Shown: positions 24,580 through 32,839, counted from the first letter of the stretch. The stretch is 35,063 bases of DNA from Candidatus Roizmanbacteria bacterium CG_4_10_14_0_2_um_filter_39_13 (GCA_002792315.1 PFOB01000016.1:1-35063), one strand, 5' to 3'. The notes: generated by a model from the letters alone, not told the origin. Numbers and translations: made by a program.

Positions 24580-26031
24580 CTACTTATTAGTGCTATTAAT
24601 ATGTACTGTATCAAGAAATGAATCGAGTATTGGCTGTGCAAATGTACCCTCTATCAATAGAAGAGTATTTTTGTCAAGTTTTTTAAAAATTGCATTTTGC
24701 ATGGTATCAACGTCGTTAAATGTATTAATTGCTACTGGACTTTTTATGGTATTAAATAATTTGTCGGTGGTAAAAAGTGATATTCCGGTATTGCTCAAAT
24801 GCTTAAGTATTGACTTATACGAACTCCTCTTCTCTCCCCCAAGTTCTATAATGCCTTGTGTCATGATGATTTTGTTCGAATGGGTAAAAAGTTTCATAAC
24901 ATCGATTGCTGCAAGAAATCCATTGAAGTTTGTATTGACCCCATCATGAAGGATGATTGAGTTATTTAGCCCAAAATGTTTCGAAAGTTTTCCTTGGAGG
25001 GGTTGAATAGATGAAATTTGTTTTTCAATCATTTTTTTCTCCATGCCAATATCAAATGCAAGTGCTACTACGGGAAGTAGGTTTTCGAGCGAATGAGCAC
25101 CAAGAAGTTTTGTGTTAATATGAAAAATCGTATCTCTGTATCGAATCAATCCAGTAGTCCCTGCTGTTGATGTTTGCACATTGGAAAGCTGCACGTCAAC
25201 ATGGGGAGAGGAACCGTATGTGACTGATGAAACATTCGAAATATCGATGTTATTTCTGCGCACCGAATCACTATTGAGATACGCTTTTCCTTGACTAGAA
25301 AGATTAAATATTGGTGACGTTTCTTCTTCTACCAATGCTTCGTGACTTCCATACAGATCAAGATGCTGATTCCCCAAACCACAGAGAATAATGTTTCGAA
25401 ATGGGATGTATGATGCTGCATGGCTTAGCTCTCCCGTTCGATATGCTCCCAATTCGGTGATAAAAAACTGAGTCGAAGAGGTGAGAGATCGATTAATGGA
25501 AAGTGCGATTCCAACGTCAGTATTCATATTTTTTGGTGTTTTTGCAACAGAATAGTGCGCAGATAAAATATGAGCAAGATATTCTTTTGTACTTGTTTTT
25601 CCATATGAACCGGTGATACCAATAAAAACAGTTTTTGATTTCTTAACATTATTTATCGCATTCATTCGAATCCATGATCGAATAATTGATGAGGGAATAC
25701 TGGTGATCATTACTCCAATCATTATGATAAAAAATGAAGTTAAGGGCGCAAGAAAAAAGGTTATACCGAGAAAAGAAAATAAGTATTTTTGCTCAAAAGA
25801 ATACAAGAATAATAATGACGCTAAAGTTATATGAACAAGTAAGATGAGTATATTTCTCAATGAGAAAGCAGGAAGTCGGATTTTAGAAGTATATATAAAA
25901 CGCAAAATTCCCATTTCTTTGACCATTGAGGTCAACCGGTCCAAACGATACTCTTTAATTTGAAACATATAGTTATAGTTCAGGCCGAGAATCAGCGTCA
26001 AGAAATAATGAGTTAAAACAAGAATCAACAT
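24580..26031 (-). CDS. MurF-like Mur ligase with N-terminal membrane segments
   Basis: The 483-aa protein has three or four hydrophobic segments in its first 120 residues, then a Mur ligase core: ATP loop GITGSYGKTSTKEY (139-150), NMNTDVG, FITELGAYRTGEL and QHLDLYGS. MurF adds D-Ala-D-Ala (or a similar dipeptide) to the UDP-MurNAc peptide; ATP loop spacing and the C-terminal half fit the MurF branch, but the exact substrate is uncertain. The membrane-anchored N-terminus is unlike the soluble enzyme of model bacteria. A TATAAT lies 40 nt upstream (26072-26077, minus strand). It leads the operon with the aminotransferase and FemAB genes. Confidence 0.75.
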   Translation of the reverse strand: MLILVLTHYFLTLILGLNYNYMFQIKEYRLDRLTSMVKEMGILRFIYTSKIRLPAFSLRNILILLVHITLASLLFLYSFEQKYLFSFLGITFFLAPLTSFFIIMIGVMITSIPSSIIRSWIRMNAINNVKKSKTVFIGITGSYGKTSTKEYLAHILSAHYSVAKTPKNMNTDVGIALSINRSLTSSTQFFITELGAYRTGELSHAASYIPFRNIILCGLGNQHLDLYGSHEALVEEETSPIFNLSSQGKAYLNSDSVRRNNIDISNVSSVTYGSSPHVDVQLSNVQTSTAGTTGLIRYRDTIFHINTKLLGAHSLENLLPVVALAFDIGMEKKMIEKQISSIQPLQGKLSKHFGLNNSIILHDGVNTNFNGFLAAIDVMKLFTHSNKIIMTQGIIELGGEKRSSYKSILKHLSNTGISLFTTDKLFNTIKSPVAINTFNDVDTMQNAIFKKLDKNTLLLIEGTFAQPILDSFLDTVHINSTNK

Positions 26032-26091
26032 AGATTTTTAGCTAAATATATTTGTTAAACCGAGCGGGTATATTATACATATTGGATCGTT

Positions 26092-26841
26092 TTAACACAG
26101 CAAAAAATCATTGATCTTTTGCCATACGCGCTCAGGGTATCGAATGGGGAGATTGTGGCCAACTTCAGGAAAGACGTGTAGTATACTTTTTGAAATATTC
26201 TTTTCAAGTTCATATGCCCAGATTACAGGTGTATATGTATCAAGCTCGCCCCAAAGAATGAGCGTTGGATGGTGAATTTTATTTGTATCGCTCGTTAAAT
26301 CTTGAGTTACAATTTTTCGAAAGTTTTTTTCTAAATGAGGATATTTGATGAGGTCTGATTGTTTTTTGATGATCGTATAATACAGTTTCTTAATATACGG
26401 ATACATCATACGAATGAGAATGTTCTTTTCCTTTGGAATCCACTTGAGCATTTGAGCGACTTTTGATACTTTGTTCTGGCGTTTAAATGAACTATTACAA
26501 AGAGTCAGTGTACAAATATTATTGGGAAAATGAGCCGCAAGATATATGCCAATTTCACCACCAAATGAATGACCCACATAGTGAGTTTTTGATGAAATCA
26601 CTTTCTCAATAAATATTTTAATGAGTTCTGCATATCCCTCGACTCCCCAATGTTCGGGTGGATTATCACTTTTTCCAAATCCTGGAAGGTCAATAAGATA
26701 TGAAGTGTATTTTTTTGATGCAAGACACGCAAGTTTGTGAAGGCTGTATATTGTCCCTCCCCAGCCGTGAACAAACAAAATCGGTTTTCCAGAACCAATT
26801 TTTTTATAATGGATTTTACGATTATGTATCTGTATGTACAT
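26092..26841 (-). CDS. Alpha/beta hydrolase
   Basis: The 249-aa protein has the canonical fold elements: HGWGG oxyanion loop (25-29), nucleophile elbow GHSFGG (S92), acid in LWGELDTYTP and catalytic His in PEVGHNLP near the C-terminus. Family members hydrolyse esters, lactones or similar bonds; the substrate cannot be told. It starts 3 nt after the stop of the DsbA-like gene and is probably co-transcribed with it. Confidence 0.88.
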   Translation of the reverse strand: MYIQIHNRKIHYKKIGSGKPILFVHGWGGTIYSLHKLACLASKKYTSYLIDLPGFGKSDNPPEHWGVEGYAELIKIFIEKVISSKTHYVGHSFGGEIGIYLAAHFPNNICTLTLCNSSFKRQNKVSKVAQMLKWIPKEKNILIRMMYPYIKKLYYTIIKKQSDLIKYPHLEKNFRKIVTQDLTSDTNKIHHPTLILWGELDTYTPVIWAYELEKNISKSILHVFPEVGHNLPIRYPERVWQKINDFLLC

Positions 26842-26844
26842 GCG

Positions 26845-27513
26845 TTATTTTCCTGATGACTCGATACCTTTCAGAAGTAATTCTTTGAAGTTTTCAGCTG
26901 AGTTTGGGTTTTGAAGTTTATACCCATCAAGATAAAATGACGGTGTTCCAGGAACATCTACATCGAGTCCCGATCGATAGTCACGTTGCACACGATCTTT
27001 AACCTCAGATGATTTTGAATCGATCTCAAACTGTTCAATATTAAGCTCCAACTCTGTCGCATATTCTTTGAACATTTCTTCTGGTTTAGTACTTTCTGAC
27101 CATTCAGATTGATTTGCAAAAAGTAGGTCGTGCATCTCAAAAAACTTATCTTGATTCCCTGCGGCTTCTGCTGCATATGCTGCGGCACGTGCATTGGGAT
27201 GTGCGTTGTCAAGAGGGAAATGACGATATACAAATGCAACATTTTCTTTCACTTTTGATACGAACTCTTCATCGCCATCAAGACTTTCAATAAGCCCAAA
27301 ATAAGAACCACAAGCAGGGCATTGAAAGTCACTATATTCAATAAGAATATGTGCACTTTCGCTTGCCCATCTGACATGGTCATCTGATTTTATTTCGGCA
27401 AGCTGTGGAAAAGACGTCTGTTGGGGCTTACTGGTAAGATAGTATGCGCCAAGAAGAAGCACAAATGTGAGAACGATACCACCAACTACGAGAAGTATTT
27501 TTTTATATTCCAT
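26845..27513 (-). CDS. Membrane-anchored DsbA-like thiol oxidoreductase
   Basis: With the ATG at 27513 the protein is 222 aa: an N-terminal signal anchor (residues 5-26) and a DsbA/thioredoxin_4 domain facing outside. The redox motif is FQCPACGSYF (C65, C68), and the cis-Pro loop is VPGTPSFYLDG. It likely introduces or shuffles disulfides in exported proteins. The ORF-track start at 27540 is a TTG upstream of the -10 box TATAAT, so 27513 is preferred. Confidence 0.88.
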   Translation of the reverse strand: MEYKKILLVVGGIVLTFVLLLGAYYLTSKPQQTSFPQLAEIKSDDHVRWASESAHILIEYSDFQCPACGSYFGLIESLDGDEEFVSKVKENVAFVYRHFPLDNAHPNARAAAYAAEAAGNQDKFFEMHDLLFANQSEWSESTKPEEMFKEYATELELNIEQFEIDSKSSEVKDRVQRDYRSGLDVDVPGTPSFYLDGYKLQNPNSAENFKELLLKGIESSGK

Positions 27514-27520
27514 GGAACTT

Positions 27521-27526
27521 ATTATA
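27521..27526 (-). promoter_or_regulatory. -10 box (TATAAT) 7 nt before the DsbA-like gene
   Basis: On the minus strand a perfect TATAAT ends 7 nt before the ATG at 27513, which predicts a leaderless transcript. The box is inside the extended ORF-track model (start 27540). Confidence 0.6.
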
Positions 27527-27558
27527 CTGGTAAATACCAATTTTATGGTACAAAATAA

Positions 27559-28938
27559 TTACTCCTCAATAGTATCGGGAATTTTTTCAGTGATTGAAAA
27601 ATGTGATCCAACTTTATGTTTTTGAAGGTATCTCACGAGTATTTTATACGCATCATAATCAAAAATTAATGGATCGTTGTCTGATGTTATGAGGCACCAC
27701 TTATTTATATGAAAGATATCAGTCAGATGTTCAACCGAATCGTGTTCGCGAATGGTTACTGCTCCATCAAACGGCCATGGTTTTATTTTGTCTTTTCCGA
27801 ATGCTTCAATAAAACGAATATTGTATCGAAGTGCGCTTTCTTTATTGATGCAAGCCCCTCTGCATTTTGTTAATTTGTATTCAAAACAAGGTCCTGATGA
27901 TTTCTCTATTCCCATAATTTTTTCACATAAGTTATGATTTGAGATTCGCTCTTTCAAAAGTTCGCGCGCAATTTTTTTGGATGTACACACTCCCACAAGA
28001 TTTTCAAGATCATCCGCAAAGATCTGGCTTCGATTTTCGATTCGGATAGTATTAAAGCCCTGATAAGTCTGAGCCTGCAATAGAAGGGTGAGCATATTTT
28101 TTCGTCTGAGCGCTCGATTGTATAGGGGTTTCTCTTTTTTTATGAGGACTGATTCCTTGAGCAATGCACCGAGCTCTCCCGCAGTTGAAATGGTCTCAAT
28201 ATTTTTCAGTTGTCTGCTGATATTCATATCTTTTTCATATCGGTGATCTGCCGAGAAATGAGAAAGTACTCGTTTGCGCATATTTTTACTTTTTCCAATA
28301 TAGAGTGGCATTCCCTCTTCTCCATAAAATTTATATACTCCCGGACCTTCCGGCAGCCTATCAATTAAACGAGCATTTATTCGCGTTGGGACTGATGGGC
28401 GTTTGATTTGTTTTTCAAGCATTTGGTCTAATTGATCACGAGGAAATAGTTTTGAGACTTTTCTAAAAAACTGCCAGGTCGCATGCGCGTCATCATATGC
28501 GCGATGGCGATTTTCACATTTGATATTAAAGCGTTCAATAATTGCGTCAAGATTGTGATGACGATGTTGGGGAAAAAGCGTTCGAGACAGTTTGACCGTA
28601 CAGAGTTGCTTCATGGCAAGATTCATATCATAGCGTTTGAATTCATTTTTCAAAAAACCGTGATCAAATCGGACATTGTGTGCGACAAAAATGGAACCAT
28701 GTAAAAGTTCATATACTTCATCTTTCACAATCTCAAATGTGGGAGCATCTTCAAGATCTTCAGGCGTAATTCCGGTAATTTGTGTGATAAAAGATGAAAC
28801 ATGTGTCTCAGGATTGATGAGTTGATTGTATTTTTTTACCATTTTATCATTCTCTACTCTTAGGATTCCGATCTCAATCACTCTATCATGGCGAGCGCTC
28901 GTGCCAGTAGTTTCAATATCTACGAAGGAATATGTCAT
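27559..28938 (-). CDS. DnaQ-like exonuclease fused to GIY-YIG (UvrC/Cho-type) nuclease
   Basis: The 459-aa protein joins two nucleases. Residues 1-170 form a DEDDh exonuclease: DIETTG (D7, E9), VAHNVRFD and HRAYDDA. Residues 195-285 form a GIY-YIG domain: GPGVYKFY, PLYIGKSKNMRKRV, and a glutamate in LLKESVLIKK. The C-terminal part has the Cys segment GPCFEYKLTKCRGAC as in UvrC/Cho. The fusion resembles known bacterial epsilon-UvrC-like proteins of repair function. No polymerase partner is nearby. It has its own promoter region (TATAAA 14 nt before the ATG). Confidence 0.88.
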   Translation of the reverse strand: MTYSFVDIETTGTSARHDRVIEIGILRVENDKMVKKYNQLINPETHVSSFITQITGITPEDLEDAPTFEIVKDEVYELLHGSIFVAHNVRFDHGFLKNEFKRYDMNLAMKQLCTVKLSRTLFPQHRHHNLDAIIERFNIKCENRHRAYDDAHATWQFFRKVSKLFPRDQLDQMLEKQIKRPSVPTRINARLIDRLPEGPGVYKFYGEEGMPLYIGKSKNMRKRVLSHFSADHRYEKDMNISRQLKNIETISTAGELGALLKESVLIKKEKPLYNRALRRKNMLTLLLQAQTYQGFNTIRIENRSQIFADDLENLVGVCTSKKIARELLKERISNHNLCEKIMGIEKSSGPCFEYKLTKCRGACINKESALRYNIRFIEAFGKDKIKPWPFDGAVTIREHDSVEHLTDIFHINKWCLITSDNDPLIFDYDAYKILVRYLQKHKVGSHFSITEKIPDTIEE

Positions 28939-29018
28939 GAAAGGATTGTTTATTTATACAATATATATGAAATAGAGCGGTTATCTGCAGTTTCGATCAT
29001 AGAGATATTGTATCAATT

Positions 29019-29900
29019 TTATTTTTGACAGCAGGGAGGTATTTTTTCACTTGACGATTTCTTCGTCGAATCTTTTTGTGCTTTTATCAATCGGTATAAT
29101 CCATATATGGCAAGGAGAATAAACACAATATCAAGTCCTGGAATACTCCGGACGAATTCGGTCACGGTGAGTGCGACTTGATTAATTTGCTTTGTTACCG
29201 CGACTTCTCCCATTTCCATCGAAAGATTTCCGGTGAGAGTAAGTCCAATCATGAGGAATCCCGTCGTTACAAAAACAACACAGGCAATGATATTTGAGAC
29301 AAAAATCGGGTAGATATTTCCCGCAATTGATGCGGTCATTACTCTTTTCTTAAATATTGGATTTTCAAGTATATTTTTCTTCTGGATAAAAAATGAAGCA
29401 ATATATAATGGTGTGACCATGCCAAGAACATAGGCCATGCCTACGCCGAGAGCAAAAAGAATCGACGGAGAGACAGCACTCAATGTCATGACGCCAAGAA
29501 GTACCGGCGCGCAACATGCTGACGTTATTCCAGAGAAAATACCCAAAGTGAACGTTGATGCGACATCGTTCTTGTTTTGTTTTTGATGAAATCGAAAATT
29601 CATCGGGAGCTTTACCCCAAGAAATGAGAAGAAGCCGATGATGATCATGATAAATCCTCCAATGACATATGTGTAATCATGAAGATTGAAAAAGAGATCG
29701 GAAAGTAACTTTGATCCCAGTACGACCGGAAGCATTACTACAAAGATTCCTGCAGAATATACAAGCGTCATCCCAATGACATGAGATTTCTCTTTGAATA
29801 CATTTCCTAGGTAGGCGGGAAAAAGATAGGTAATGCAACAGGGAGCAAATAACGCTACCATACCTGCAATGAACGCAGCAAACAGAGAGATTTGATACAT
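29019..29900 (-). CDS. CcdA/DsbD-like membrane thiol-electron transporter
   Basis: A 293-aa protein with about six membrane helices arranged as two repeats, each with a Cys pair near its first helix: LFAPCCITYLFP (C21-C22) and TSACCAPVLLG (C129-C130). CcdA and the DsbD core carry reducing equivalents from cytoplasmic thioredoxin to the outside through one Cys per repeat. Adjacent CC pairs are unusual. The C-terminus ends in another Cys pair, PPCCQK. It is the last gene of the regulated minus-strand operon, 2 nt after the rhodanese gene, and probably keeps the Cys centres of its neighbours reduced. Confidence 0.85.
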   Translation of the reverse strand: MYQISLFAAFIAGMVALFAPCCITYLFPAYLGNVFKEKSHVIGMTLVYSAGIFVVMLPVVLGSKLLSDLFFNLHDYTYVIGGFIMIIIGFFSFLGVKLPMNFRFHQKQNKNDVASTFTLGIFSGITSACCAPVLLGVMTLSAVSPSILFALGVGMAYVLGMVTPLYIASFFIQKKNILENPIFKKRVMTASIAGNIYPIFVSNIIACVVFVTTGFLMIGLTLTGNLSMEMGEVAVTKQINQVALTVTEFVRSIPGLDIVFILLAIYGLYRLIKAQKDSTKKSSSEKIPPCCQK

Positions 29901-29902
29901 AG

Positions 29903-30628
29903 TTATTCCTTCACAACAGTGGCGGTAATTTCCGCAATAACTTTTGCAAAATTTGGATTATCGGTTTCAATAAAAATTGTTCGGGTCAGATCTCCAAGAT
30001 CCGTATCATCTTTGTGAACTGCAGGATCAAAAGAAACATTCACTGAAGTTGATTCATACGGTTCAAGTGATTCTTTTTCAACAGTGGCACTGGTACAGCC
30101 ACATGAAGTACTGACTTTTGTTATATTCAGAGGGTTTGGAGTGTTGTTTGTCAATGTAAATGTTGTTTTTGCTACGTCTCCAAATACGACTGTTCCCAGG
30201 TCTTGAGTTGCAGGTTGTATCAAAACATTGACTTTCTGTTCTCGGTATGCTTGCGCTCCACCCTCAAGATCATAGATAGTTGTATATCCCATTGAAGACA
30301 AGGTTTGGCTTGCTTCTCTACTCATCGAACCAGAACGACAATAAACAAGGATCGGAGTGTTTTTATCTTTTGGGAGTTGATCTTTGTATTTTTTCAATTT
30401 GTCATACGGAATGAACACATCGGAGTCTGCAATATGAGTCTGTTCGGGAATGTGAACATCAAGAATAAATGTTTTCGGATCTGCTGCCAATGTATCGAAC
30501 TGGTCGGGGTCGACCATCTGAATATTTGACTCAGTTACAGATTGTTCATTTTGATTTTGTTGGGAAAAATAATATACTCCTCCACCAACGAGGAATATAA
30601 GTATTATTGCGATAATTACTTTATTCAT
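29903..30628 (-). CDS. Membrane-anchored rhodanese-DUF1573 fusion
   Basis: A 241-aa protein with an N-terminal helix (residues 4-21), a rhodanese domain (35-135) with active-site loop VYCRSGSMS (C97), and a C-terminal DUF1573 immunoglobulin-like domain with the motif STSCGCTSA (C176, C178). Both domains are extracytoplasmic by the anchor topology. DUF1573 CxC motifs are suspected thiol or metal sites. Next to CcdA, this suggests sulfur or thiol handling, possibly with copper. The rhodanese substrate is unknown. Confidence 0.85.
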   Translation of the reverse strand: MNKVIIAIILIFLVGGGVYYFSQQNQNEQSVTESNIQMVDPDQFDTLAADPKTFILDVHIPEQTHIADSDVFIPYDKLKKYKDQLPKDKNTPILVYCRSGSMSREASQTLSSMGYTTIYDLEGGAQAYREQKVNVLIQPATQDLGTVVFGDVAKTTFTLTNNTPNPLNITKVSTSCGCTSATVEKESLEPYESTSVNVSFDPAVHKDDTDLGDLTRTIFIETDNPNFAKVIAEITATVVKE

Positions 30629-30653
30629 ATACGTTTAAAGATTAATTTTGAAA

Positions 30654-31619
30654 TTAAGCTCCGCAACTTCCCCCCCCACTTTGGAGCCCCGGGATATTGC
30701 CGATTTCTTGCTTTATTCGTGCATATCCTTGACCCGAGCTATATGCTTGGCCCAAAACTGTTTTTGGATCAATATCTTCCCATGCGGTATCTTGCTTTGT
30801 TTCAAAATAGTATGCAAGATCAGCGTAGGTTTGGGGAAACCAGTAAGAATTAAATGCAAGAGATGCCTCGTATATCTCGGAGTCGGGAGACCCTTGCGCG
30901 ACCATGAGCTCGATAAGTCCTAAAATTGCCATGCCATGGTTACAATCAGGAAATGCCGCTGAGTTTCCGCAACATGGTCGGTAGATATTGCCTGCAATTT
31001 CTGCAACTCTCTGTTGCTGCTCAAGTGAAAGATCGACAATGTTTGTTGAACTATACAGCGAAATGGCATCTGTTGTGCCGAGCGTCCATCCACCTGTTGA
31101 TGCAAAACTTCCGATTTCATCCTTATATTCTGTTCCAATGATTCCTTTTTCGAGGACATCTGATTTTTGTACGAGTCCCATAGCCCACAGCGTATTTACC
31201 CAGAAATAAGAATTTTCTGAATTTACCGTAATGTTTTCATTTTTTGTATCAGTAATAAAGGTCATGAGTTCTGAGTACTTCTCATCACCGTAATTGTCTT
31301 TATATTTTTGCAAATCGATGGCACCTGACTCAACAAGTTTTTTACCTGTGTCACCCCAGTTGAGTTTCAAAGTATATCCTTCCTCAGGAATGACCTTTGC
31401 GGCAAGACTTTCAACGGTAATGCCACTCTTTTCGAAAGCTTCAATTACTTCTGCATTTGCTCGAAGAGTCAAGTAATATGTGACTGATGCAGTTGCAATT
31501 ATGATTGCGACAAACCCTAACACCCCGATTGTCACTGAAATAAAAAACCTTTTATTTTTTTTTGAACTTATGTGTGGAATCTTTTTGTTAATTGCTTGAA
31601 CTATTCTATTTAATTTCAT
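30654..31619 (-). CDS. Uncharacterised membrane-anchored protein with PCCGN/DCNHG motifs
   Basis: The 321-aa protein has one N-terminal helix (about residues 26-50) and a large extracytoplasmic domain. The striking part is RPCCGNSAAFPDCNHGMAILG (C216, C217, C226, H228), which looks like a metal or redox centre. A second Cys (C319) sits in the Gly/Ser-rich tail encoded by a run of eight G. I do not recognise a named family. It lies inside an operon of DUF1573, rhodanese and CcdA genes under an ArsR-type regulator, so a role in metal or thiol chemistry at the cell surface is plausible. Confidence 0.75.
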   Translation of the reverse strand: MKLNRIVQAINKKIPHISSKKNKRFFISVTIGVLGFVAIIIATASVTYYLTLRANAEVIEAFEKSGITVESLAAKVIPEEGYTLKLNWGDTGKKLVESGAIDLQKYKDNYGDEKYSELMTFITDTKNENITVNSENSYFWVNTLWAMGLVQKSDVLEKGIIGTEYKDEIGSFASTGGWTLGTTDAISLYSSTNIVDLSLEQQQRVAEIAGNIYRPCCGNSAAFPDCNHGMAILGLIELMVAQGSPDSEIYEASLAFNSYWFPQTYADLAYYFETKQDTAWEDIDPKTVLGQAYSSGQGYARIKQEIGNIPGLQSGGGSCGA

Positions 31620-31634
31620 ATTGAATAATAAATA

Positions 31635-32138
31635 TTAATTATTAACTTCCGAGACTACTTCTGCCTCTGCAGTAAATACCAACTGTGGATTTGATTTATC
31701 GTTCGTTTCAACCATAATCTGTCTGGTGATCGTACCGACTCCACTTGGGCCATGGAATGCAGGATCAAATACGGCAATCACTTCTGCCGTTTCTCCTGGC
31801 GGAAGAGTTGCGGTATATTGAGAATTTGACTGCATGCCAAATTCAGGTGAGGTATTATCCCCTACCTTAACTTGTGCCGTTGTACACATGCAGGACGTTT
31901 CGATATTGAATAATTTCATGGGCTCGGTGCCTTCGTTTGTTATTGTATATGTTGCATTTACTTTTCCATCATTTATGCCGATTGTTCCCCAATCATGATC
32001 TGTTACACCTGTAGCCACTTTTACGTTCTCCGACATCTCTATTTTTGAAGTGGTGTCACTTACGTTTAGCAAAGCATAACTTCCCCCTATGAGAATAACT
32101 ATGCCGATAATAAAGCCTACGATCAATTTGATATTCAT
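31635..32138 (-). CDS. Membrane-anchored DUF1573 protein
   Basis: The 167-aa protein has an N-terminal anchor (residues 4-25) and a DUF1573 Ig-like domain with the motif ETSCMCTTA (C83, C85). The domain includes HDWGTI at its start and the typical GE-FDP segment (PPGETAEVIAVFDPAFHG). Function is unknown; the CxC motif suggests thiol or metal binding. A second DUF1573 domain is encoded two genes downstream, fused to rhodanese. Confidence 0.85.
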   Translation of the reverse strand: MNIKLIVGFIIGIVILIGGSYALLNVSDTTSKIEMSENVKVATGVTDHDWGTIGINDGKVNATYTITNEGTEPMKLFNIETSCMCTTAQVKVGDNTSPEFGMQSNSQYTATLPPGETAEVIAVFDPAFHGPSGVGTITRQIMVETNDKSNPQLVFTAEAEVVSEVNN

Positions 32139-32144
32139 ATGTAT

Positions 32145-32630
32145 TTAAGAATTAGTAAATTTTTCAGGATTTTTTTTGAACTGTTCAAAACATCCTGATG
32201 CGCAAAAATAGTGCTCTACTCCATTTTCTTTCAATGCATATCCTGCTGTTTTTGGACTGATTCTCATCCCGCAAACGGGATCATGAACAAGTGGCAGAAG
32301 GTCAGTCATTTTTTGGGAAAAACCATTTGCAAGTTCGTCATTTGCATGACGTTCTATAAGTATTTCACGAAGAAGATCGCTTGCTTTGATGAAATTTGTA
32401 TGTGAGAGTTTGTAGTAAATTTCTTTTCCATCTTTGCGAGTAGTTACAACATCAAGCTTCCGTAATATCATCAGGTGCTGACTGAGATTTGCCTGTTCAA
32501 GATCGAGCATCGTCTGAATTTCAGATACGGTGAGTTCTTGATCTCGCAATAAATGAATGATCTCAAGCCGTTTTTCATTGGCAAGTGCTTTGAGGAGGCT
32601 AGTATGAAGTTTAAAAATTGTGTGGTACAT
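32145..32630 (-). CDS. ArsR-family repressor fused to a YHS metal-binding domain
   Basis: With the ATG at 32630 the protein is 161 aa. Residues 5-85 are an ArsR winged helix: LANEKRLEIIHLLRD, TVSEIQTMLDLEQANLSQHLMILRKLDVV, RKDGKEIYYKL. Residues 115-161 are a YHS domain: DPVCGM, YFCASGCFEQFKKNPEKF (C120, C143, C147). The usual ArsR alpha-3 Cys motif (ELCVCDL) is absent, so the YHS domain may be the metal sensor. The ORF-track start at 32768 adds 46 residues upstream of a good promoter and is rejected. It probably binds two similar sites in the divergent promoter region. Confidence 0.88.
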   Translation of the reverse strand: MYHTIFKLHTSLLKALANEKRLEIIHLLRDQELTVSEIQTMLDLEQANLSQHLMILRKLDVVTTRKDGKEIYYKLSHTNFIKASDLLREILIERHANDELANGFSQKMTDLLPLVHDPVCGMRISPKTAGYALKENGVEHYFCASGCFEQFKKNPEKFTNS

Positions 32631-32650
32631 ATTCGATAAATTGAATATAT
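32631..32650. promoter_or_regulatory. Probable ArsR-YHS operator, copy 1
   Basis: ATTCGATAAATTGAATATAT contains the inverted repeat ATTC-N8-GAAT. It lies directly before the arsR-YHS start codon and covers the -10 box of that gene. It matches copy 2 at 18 of 20 positions. Confidence 0.7.
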
Positions 32651-32672
32651 AACTTGGCGATGTTTTTGTCAA
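32644..32672 (-). promoter_or_regulatory. Promoter of the arsR-YHS operon (TTGACA-17-TATATT)
   Basis: On the minus strand, TTGACA (32672-32667) and TATATT (32649-32644) are spaced by 17 bp, a near-consensus promoter. The -10 ends 13 nt before the ATG at 32630. Confidence 0.85.
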
Positions 32673-32810
32673 GAGTAAAAAAAAGTTCTTTTTCAAAATT
32701 GAATACAATGAAATATGACAAATGTATCCTTTCTTATGGAGCGTAAATGTATTTACTAAGTACCTCATTATTCACTCGACAACTTGGATCGAAAATCTGA
32801 TAAACTACTA

Positions 32811-32839
32811 TTGACAATTGTCAATACATTCGATATTTT
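32811..32839 (+). promoter_or_regulatory. Promoter of the HMA-TauE/SafE gene (TTGACA-17-TATTTT)
   Basis: TTGACA (32811-32816) and TATTTT (32834-32839) are spaced by 17 bp; the -10 ends 6 nt before the ATG, so the transcript would be leaderless. The -35 is part of the perfect palindrome TTGACAATTGTCAA (32811-32824), a possible second protein-binding site. Confidence 0.75.

Noticed and set aside
30666-30680. Run of eight G in the tail of the PCCGN protein as a phase-variable switch
   Set aside because: A slip would change only the last few residues; single homopolymer without promoter or functional effect visible.
32631-32768. 46-residue N-terminal extension of the ArsR-YHS ORF
   Set aside because: The segment is upstream of, and includes, a consensus promoter and the operator; the ArsR fold begins at the ATG at 32630.
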